From NCBI RefSeq assembly GCF_024323335.1, contig NC_066583.1, forward strand, positions 273,304,916 through 273,368,915: a stretch of 64,000 nucleotides of DNA, in the 5' to 3' direction. The DNA is from Lathyrus oleraceus (taxonomy: Eukaryota > Streptophyta > Magnoliopsida > Fabales > Fabaceae). The notes under the pieces were generated by a model that did not search any database, had not been told where the DNA came from, and saw nothing but the letters and a program-made list of their open reading frames with translations. Shown one piece after another: positions 57,968 through 64,000 of this stretch. A program made the translations under genes and the position numbers. Positions within the stretch are counted from its first letter, which is position 1. Every line of letters begins with the position of its first letter.

Positions 57968-58180
57968 ATGAGATATATTATCTATTGCCGTCAAAACGTA
58001 GATAACATACTCGCATGGAAGATTATCCACAACCGGGTTGTAGGTTAACAAAGGATAAATCGACCGAAAAGAAAGGCATCGGAGTACCAAAACTAGGTAA
58101 ATGATGACCAATCAAGGGAGAAACAATCATCCACAAGAAAGAGGGAATATCAAAACCGAATAGTGGATAATGATAACCGT
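57968..58180 (-). repeat. ~245 bp tandem repeat array, right remainder after CACTA
   Basis: It resumes exactly where the left part stops (agatatattatctattgcc..., ggttgtaggttaacaaagg, gaaaagaaaggcatcg), then fades into other repeats after about 58080. Confidence 0.85.
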
Positions 58181-58720
58181 CGAAAAGGGGATTATATCTA
58201 CCGGAGACTGGGTAGAAAACCACGGAAGATTAATCGTCATCGGTTGGGATGAACAACAAGGGTTAACTCTGCAAGGGGAGAAACTAGGGTTTACAACTAC
58301 CGGATACTGGGTAGAAGACCAACGATTCGGCTGAGGATAAGGATAGGGTTTACAACTACCGAATACTGGGTAGAAAACCGCAAACTCCGCTGGGGATAAG
58401 ATGAATGATTGCTAGTTACTGAGCAGTTATTCACTTATACCGCGAGGAAGCATAGACTCCGATGGGCAAGGAGAAACAATAGGATTTACGACTACCGAAT
58501 ACTGGGTAGAAGACCAAAAAATCCGCCATCAACCAGAATGAACCACAAAGGTTACCTCTGCTAAGGGATGAAAGTAGGATTTATAACTACCGATTACTGG
58601 GTAGAAAACCACAAAGATAGGACTTACAACCACCGGTTAGTAGGTAGAAGGCCACAAATTTCGTTGGGGGGAATAAGATGAATGAGTGCCGGTTAGTGAG
58701 CAATTCATTCATTTATACCA
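58181..58720 (-). repeat. Second repeat family of the Ogre B 3' UTR
   Basis: Six units based on ttacaactaccgaatactggg followed by tagaagaccacaaa at about 58190, 58288, 58348, 58486, 58580 and 58624; spacing is irregular (about 40-140 bases). Some carry ctccgctggggataag. Older and more diverged than the 245 bp array. Confidence 0.75.
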
Positions 58721-60442
58721 CAGGGAAGCACAAGAGACAGTCACAAGGAGCCAATTTAGGATCAAACCAAAAAGGCAAACTGAATCAAGACTCGTCCTAA
58801 TGAGGAAATAACTCAAATAGGGAAACCCATCCCAATATATGTGTCGGGAGGCAACGGAAACAACCGTCATCCACGAGGGTATAACTCAGTGGGGAGTGCA
58901 GAAGGAAAGGGTAAACACTTTCTGCTTAAGGGGCTGACTCTATATGGAGAGATCAGACACACAAACATTTGCTTGGGGAGATCTACTGGGGAGATCTATA
59001 TCACCAATTAGCAGGAGACAACAATCAAAAGATATATGGCAAAGAATGCAACTTGAATATCTGAATGTTATGATTATGCATATATGCATGATTTATGTAT
59101 GATGAATGCTGACAAAACAGACATGTCTAACACACATAGGTCCAGGAATCAACCACCCGACACTACCCCTCAAGAGGGAAGCCAAAATCACCAGAGAGCA
59201 AAGAGCAATCTGCCGGAGACCGGATACCAGGGAACAACAACATCTCTGCAGGGGAGGAAAACATAAGAGGCTCCAGAGGGATCATCAGTCACAACCGGAG
59301 AAAAGAGTTCATTGCACAGGCAGAAACGGCCACAAAAACAACTCTGCTGGTAACTTCACTGCGGAAAAGATGAGAGGAAACTGGTGATCAAACACCAAGT
59401 ACCAAACCTGCTGAGGAAATTACGTCCTGCTGAGGAGAGAAGATCTCTGCTTGGCTGCTCAAAGGGAGAGTTGTGAACATCCCAACAAACATACCACTCA
59501 AGGATGAACCAACACAAATAAAGTTCACCACACCAACCACTCTGGTGGGGATATATCCGAAGGAAATCTGGGGATCAACCACCAAATACCAAATCTTCCA
59601 GAGAGTATCACACCTGCTGGTGAGGAAAGATTGTTGCTCTGCTAGAGAGATGAAGGTTTAAATCTTCAATAAGTGCTCTGTTTGGGAACTGCCCCACAAT
59701 AGTGTTCAAACAACACTCTACTGGGGATGAACCACGAAAGTGTTCGAACAACACTCTACTGGGGATGAACCACAATAGGGGCCCGGAGGAGGAAGATACA
59801 GTGATGCAAGGGATATGAACAAATGCCTTACCCTGTTGGGAATCATACCACCCTTGGGAAAACACTGAGAATCTCCTAATTATCTTTTTATCATTGTGAA
59901 TGTTCACTTTGTTTAAAAACAAGTTATGAAAAATTCATTTTTAAAAACAATGATATTTTATCAATTAAAACATGCAAAACATTTGTTGAATAGAAACAAA
60001 TAAGAGTGCAAATAATTGGATAAAGGCTCAAATTGATTTGATGGAATGGTAGCCTGCAAATGGCAAGACTCCATAGATTTTTACAAGTTTGAAATTGGTG
60101 ATATATATTGGAAAAGGGCTACATTGAACATAATGACCATTTCTCCACCAATTCCAAATTCGATGTATTCGAAGCTTCAGTTGACGACGAATCAAGAATT
60201 TCTGGCGGATGACAGATGTAGAACACAGTCTTGTCAGGATGCAGTTACTTGCCAAATCCCTAATTTTTGCCTAGATTGCCCCAGGGTGAGGTACTCAATC
60301 TAGCGGGATGCAAATACATTCTTTGTTTTTTCATGTCTCTACCTTTTGCCTGGATTGCCCTTTCGGGTTTTCAATCCACCGAGACGCTCATTTTTGCCTA
60401 AGCCGCCCTTTCGAGTTTTCAACTTAGCGAGCTATTCTGTTT
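58721..60442 (-). other. Ogre B 3' UTR, distal part
   Basis: Non-coding. ctctgctggggag-type phrases occur throughout. A 38 bp duplication (gtgttcaaacaacactctac, begins 59702 and 59740) is at 59701-59778. AT-rich from 59880. Near the pol end, 60340-60430 holds two gcctggattgccctttcggg-type units, like those after Ogre A's pol. Confidence 0.65.
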
Positions 60443-60789
60443 TTATTTTAGGCAAAGTATTTCTTGACTGCATCTGAATTCACAGGACGAGTGAAATCCT
60501 CCCCATCCATAGTTGTAAGCATCAAACCACCGCCTGAAAAGGCTCTCTTGACAACATATGGACCCTCGTAGTTTGGAGTCACTTGCCCCTGGAATCGGGC
60601 ACGAAAGACAAGACTTTCTTGAGCACAAGGTCACCTTCTTGGAACACACGAGGCTTGACCTTCTTATCGAATGCTTTCTTCATTCTCTGCTGATATAACT
60701 GACCATGCCACATGGCAGTCAATCTCTTCTCTTCGATCAAATTCAGCTGGTCGTAACGACTCTGAACCCATTCAGCATCAGTCAACTTG
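60443..60789 (-). pseudogene. Ogre B integrase C-terminus
   Basis: Minus strand: DAEWVQSRYDQLNLIEEKRL, GQLYQQRMKKAFDKKVKPRV, then after a one-base-type frame change near 60585 the block LTTMDGEDF and the end VKKYFA. It aligns with residues ~370-481 of Ogre A's segment. Catalytic core, RNase H and RT are absent. Confidence 0.85.
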
Positions 60790-60885
60790 GAGTCTGAGGG
60801 CGCCATTTTTTCTTCTCTTTTTTTTTTGATTTGATTTTTTTCGATTTTGATTTTGTTTTTCACCTTTTTTTTTTTTTTTTATTAT
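60790..60885 (-). other. A-rich joint replacing RT-RNase H-integrase core
   Basis: On the minus strand about 95 bases are almost pure A/G, with two long A runs (18 and 10). It directly joins the protease-RT linker to the integrase C-terminus. Confidence 0.8.
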
Positions 60886-61079
60886 TACATCTGCAAAACC
60901 CCAATTTGACTGTTTCCAGGTTCTCAAGATGCAGCCGAATGATCTTCTCTTTGTGCTCAAGAAGACGGGTAATCTCGTCAAGAATCCCTTCAACATCATC
61001 TTCCTCTGCCTCGAATACAGGGAACTCAAAATTGGGAGATGGCGTTGGATCATTATGTTCAATGGGTTTAGAAACCAAC
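60886..61079 (-). pseudogene. Ogre B pol linker, exon after the intron
   Basis: Minus strand: SPNFEFPVFEAEEDD, DEITRLLEHKEKIIRLHLEN. This acidic linker normally precedes RT in Ogre pol. It is open until it enters the A-rich joint. Confidence 0.7.
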
Positions 61080-61344
61080 CTGCATAATGATTTTGGATAT
61101 GAAAAGCTTTTTAGAAATCAAACAAGGCAATCATTATGCAGATGAAAAGTTTGATTTTATTCTTGTTTAGGGTTTTTTGTGATCACCAATTTCATGCAAA
61201 AAGCAAAAAGTGAAAATAATTGGGAAAACAAACATTTAACATGAATTTATTGAATGAAAATATCATTGTATTAAATGCTGCCAACAATGTCATTACTTCT
61301 CCTTTTGGCGTGGGAGAAGAGTTTTTAAACAAAGTGATTATTAC
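61080..61344 (-). other. Ogre-type intron within the coding region
   Basis: 265 bases on the minus strand, donor AAA|GTAATA at 61344 and acceptor TTATGCAG ending at 61080. AT-rich, non-coding, between two segments of the same linker. Ogre elements are known for an intron between the gag-protease and RT parts, so this is expected, but the splice sites are my reading. Confidence 0.6.
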
Positions 61345-61769
61345 TTTGATTTATGGATAACTGTAGGAACATCCACAGCGACCCAATTGTTGCAGATCCC
61401 AACAGGGATGACAAAATTGCCAGAATCCTCTGCATCCTCTTCCAAGACAGCAGCAACTTCCTCACTCTGACCAGTGTGGATGAAACCTCCACTCTTGAAC
61501 AACCCTTTCTCGTTGAAGACCCCATAAGAAAAGCCAATGTCAGCCAGGGACTTGTTGTCTTCTAGCTCAATCATTTTTCCTAGACCAGCAACTGCACCAT
61601 ATTCAATGGCCAGTTTCGCATCTCTATAGGAAGCAAATGAAGAAGTTCTCTTCTCAACAGGCTCGGCTATAGATAAAGCTTGGAAAGGAGTTCCAACTTC
61701 ATCCTCAACATCTATGTATGAGAAGGAAGACAAGTGGCTAACCAGGAGAGCCTTGTCCTTTGAATTCAC
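61345..61769 (-). pseudogene. Ogre B pol linker, exon before the intron
   Basis: Open for 142 codons on the minus strand: DVEDEVGTPFQALSIAEPVEKRTSSFASYRDAKLAIEYGAVAGLGK, GFSYGVFNEKGLFKSGGFIHTG, VDVPTVIHKSK. This is the region between protease and RT in Ogre elements, of unknown function. The protease and nearly all of gag that should precede it are absent. Confidence 0.75.
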
Positions 61770-61890
61770 GGTTCTCTAGCTCTAGATGATCCATCAGTCT
61801 GGAAGAGTTGGCTCTGGTGTAGTACCGGTGAGTCAGCTTGTCTTCAAAATAAATGAAGAGCATCAGAGCTAGACCACAAGACCAGAGGCT
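61770..61890 (-). pseudogene. Ogre B gag N-terminal remnant
   Basis: Minus strand near 61830-61770: LMDHLELENREF after a stretch resembling YYTRANSS, as at the start of Ogre gag. After about 40 codons it is joined, out of frame, to the linker. Short, so moderately sure. Confidence 0.5.
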
Positions 61891-63057
61891 GAGAACAACA
61901 CCTGCTTATGCAAATGATGCATGCAATGCTTGTGCATATGATTTGTTTTAATTTCAAAGAAACTCTAGGGTTTTATTTGCAAATTTTGAAATATTAAGCA
62001 TTTTATCGCATATGGAAGTATCTCATCAAATATATCAGAGAAAAGAAGTTCTTTGTTTTTCCATGTCTGAAAATTTTGCAAATAAACCCCTTAAGTTCCT
62101 TGAAAATTTTCTTTTTATATCTGATGATAGGGATGCAGATGAATGCATGAATGCATGAATGCAACAATCACACTCAAGGATCAAGCAAAGCACACCAGAC
62201 AAAGGTCACGGGATGGCTCATATTATCCTTAATATCAATCATCCATTTTGGTGGATTATGGTTTGCACCTTATCAACACCCAAGTTCCATTGATATTAAC
62301 GACATATGAACGGTTCAACCCTCCTTAATATCAATCATCCATTTTGGTGGATTATGGTTTGCACCTTATCAACATCCAAGTTCCATTGATATTAAGGATG
62401 TATGAACTGATCAACCATGAATCACGGGTTTGTTGCGAGTCACGAGCATGGAGTCTCGGTTAAGAACCACCCAAAGGGAGTGTACTAGGGTTTAAACCTG
62501 CCAGACATGTTCTACCAGAGGTTCCCATAGCCATCATCCCATCTTTCAGATATTATCGGAGAAACGACTACTCGTATTCCAAAAATATCCTCAAGAGAGA
62601 CTCTTATGAGTGTAGTATCGCGTAACAATCGTATCAAATCTTACATTTGAACGACCTCCGCACTACGTCCTAAAAATAGGCCAAGATGGGCTTGGTAAAC
62701 TAAGGTCCTTGGCTTCTAAGACACATATTGGAAAGAGTAATGTCTAACCACAACTTACTTGTGTGACATTATTGATCCCAACATGACCTCCACCAAGTGA
62801 ATGGACTCGCAAGTCAACTTGCTAAGGAATAACTCCACACAAGTCGACGAGACTATGCCATTCTCCTATCCAAAGGTGCACTCGAGTTCGGGTATAGAAC
62901 TCATCTCACAGAGATCACCAAGCAATGCAAGCAATTAATATATCAAGCAATTCAAACATTACAAACAATACAGTAATCCCAAATTTCACAAAAATATGTC
63001 ATAACAATATAATACAACAAGTGTGAAAAGTTGGCAAAACCCACCAAGGAATCCTTA
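61891..63057 (-). other. Ogre B 5' leader
   Basis: Between PBS and gag, about 1.2 kb without a long ORF. Complete Ogres often have an extra ORF1 here; I cannot see one. It contains a 106 bp tandem duplication (62227-62400). Confidence 0.6.
62227..62400. repeat. 106 bp tandem duplication bounded by inverted repeats
   Basis: ccttaatatcaatcatccat begins at 62227 and again at 62333. Within each unit TTAATATCAAT (62229, 62335) is matched by its complement ATTGATATTAA (62289, 62385), so each unit can fold back on itself. Confidence 0.9.
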
Positions 63058-63075
63058 TCCCCAACAGAGTCGCCA
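63058..63075 (-). promoter_or_regulatory. Primer-binding site of Ogre B, tRNA-Arg type
   Basis: The minus strand reads TGGCGACTCTGTTGGGGA, six bases from the 5' LTR end. Same type as at 34811-34794. Confidence 0.85.
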
Positions 63076-63081
63076 CTTTTC

Positions 63082-64000
63082 TGTAGCGGTGTATTCGTCA
63101 CCATTGGAAATATTAACTAAATCCAAGGTAAATCATACAAAGTCGAGTCGCCACCGCACTTCTATTTATCCAAAGGAATGGTTAGAAAGCGAACAAAAAC
63201 CTATAAAGTTTTACAAACAAAACTAGTAAAAGAAGGTCAGAGATCTGGGTAAGGGGGTTGGTTATGTCATGGGAAGGTGTTAGGCACCCACAACATCCTA
63301 GGTACTTCTAGGGAGCCCTTTTCACACTTGTTGCAAAAGGTTATTGTTATGAAATTGTTTTTTTGTGCAAACATGATTGAAGAGATGAGAAAAGAATATA
63401 CAAGTTTATTTACATTTTGTGTTTGGATGGGTGAACCCATTGCCTACGTACCCTCTCATGAAAGATAAGGATCAAAGCCCCATAGTTCGGGTAAAAGATT
63501 TCAAAACAGTGAGTGGATTGATTGGTCCAAAATCCCTAAGGTCTTTTGTTATCAAAGGGAGAAAACTCGACCTGAAAAACCACAAGTCCACCATGTGAGG
63601 ATATCTTAGACATGCTAGTGAGGGATTATGCCCTATAATAAGCATGGAAGACTTATTGTCCAATCACTAAGGACATAGGTGAGTATTATATCTACCACAA
63701 AGATAACTCAAACCTAATAGCTAAAGGTTATGAAAAATTTGATTAAGAAGTGGACATTGGAACCACAAAGAAACACATTTGAGTGGGTTAGATTAACCAA
63801 TTAGAAGTATGTACAAAATGGTCAAAGTTGACTTAAAGATTCAATTCAAAATGAGTATTGTGAAAAGAAGTTTAAAAATCAAAAGCCTAAGGCTTAGGTT
63901 TCTAATGTTGAACACAAGTCAAATGTTTGCACAAAAGTTTTTGGTTTGGGGTTAAGGATGAAAAAGGATCAAGGTTAAGCATGCAAGAAGTGGGGAATAA
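63082..64000 (-). repeat. 5' LTR of Ogre B, 3' end only
   Basis: Nearly identical to 45210-46128, with scattered single-base differences (for example ccattgg/ccattga, aaatcat/aaaccat, ttagaaag/ttgaaag). It continues past the window edge. It proves that 45210-50165 and this copy belong to one element. Confidence 0.92.

Larger units (their letters stand above)
45210..64000 (-). mobile_element. Ogre B: internally deleted Ogre/Tat Ty3/gypsy element (5' end beyond window)
   Basis: Both LTRs (45210-50165 and 63082 onward) have the same start TGTAGCGGTGTATTC on the + strand and are nearly identical over the shared 919 bases. Internal region 50166-63081: PPT, long 3' UTR with tandem repeats and a nested CACTA, the last ~115 codons of integrase, an A-rich joint, the protease-RT linker with an intron-like gap, a few codons of gag, leader and PBS. 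RT, RNase H, the integrase core, protease and most of gag are missing. It therefore could move only with proteins from a complete Ogre. It is inserted into Ogre A's RNase H region. Confidence 0.88.

Overview
The window is a stack of nested transposable elements from a plant nuclear genome. I see no host gene, rRNA gene or intact tRNA gene. Ogre-type (Tat lineage) giant Ty3/gypsy elements with about 5-6 kb LTRs, a Cyclops-like Athila element, a SIRE/Maximus-type Ty1/copia element and a Tekay-type chromovirus together point to a legume, most likely tribe Fabeae (Pisum, Vicia, Lathyrus). That assignment is inference from repeat composition.

Left third (1-28941, + strand host): a decayed SIRE-like copia element carries an internal in-frame tandem duplication (gag zinc knuckle to pre-integrase). 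A Cyclops/Athila-like element (131-19805, TSD aattc) interrupts it. That element has a truncated 5' LTR, a stop-ridden gag-pol, two related env-like ORFs in tandem separated by a TATA-containing palindromic region, a PPT and a full 1598 bp 3' LTR. An apparently intact Tekay chromovirus (2437-10580, minus strand, TSD agaat) sits inside its pol. It has equal-length 1815 bp LTRs in which I noticed one mismatch, a tRNA-iMet PBS, a PPT and an uninterrupted 1452-codon gag-pol.

Middle (28942-34813): AT-rich graveyard with two decayed copia RNase H fragments (one per strand), a 36-base poly-C run, palindrome clusters, an Athila-like PPT and partial LTR on the minus strand, and an Ogre-type leader with a tRNA-Arg-like PBS.

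Right half (34814-64000, all minus strand): Ogre A has a 6.3 kb LTR flanked on both sides by internal sequence, a 3' UTR, and an RNase H-integrase segment with one stop and an Asp-to-Asn change in the integrase triad. Ogre B is inserted into Ogre A at 45209/45210. It has a 4956 bp 3' LTR, a long 3' UTR with ~245 bp tandem repeats, an internally deleted coding region with an intron-like segment, a PBS and the start of its 5' LTR. Its visible LTR portions are nearly identical, so it looks like a recently mobilised non-autonomous derivative.

Inside the Ogre B repeat array is a 5243 bp CACTA transposon (52725-57967, TSD atg). It has dense snap-back subterminal repeats and a 13-exon gene joining a Ptta/En-Spm-like segment, a DUF8039-like segment and a Ulp1-type (C48) cysteine protease. 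It has no TNP2 transposase.

Relative order from nesting: SIRE, then Cyclops, then Tekay on the left; Ogre A, then Ogre B, then CACTA on the right.
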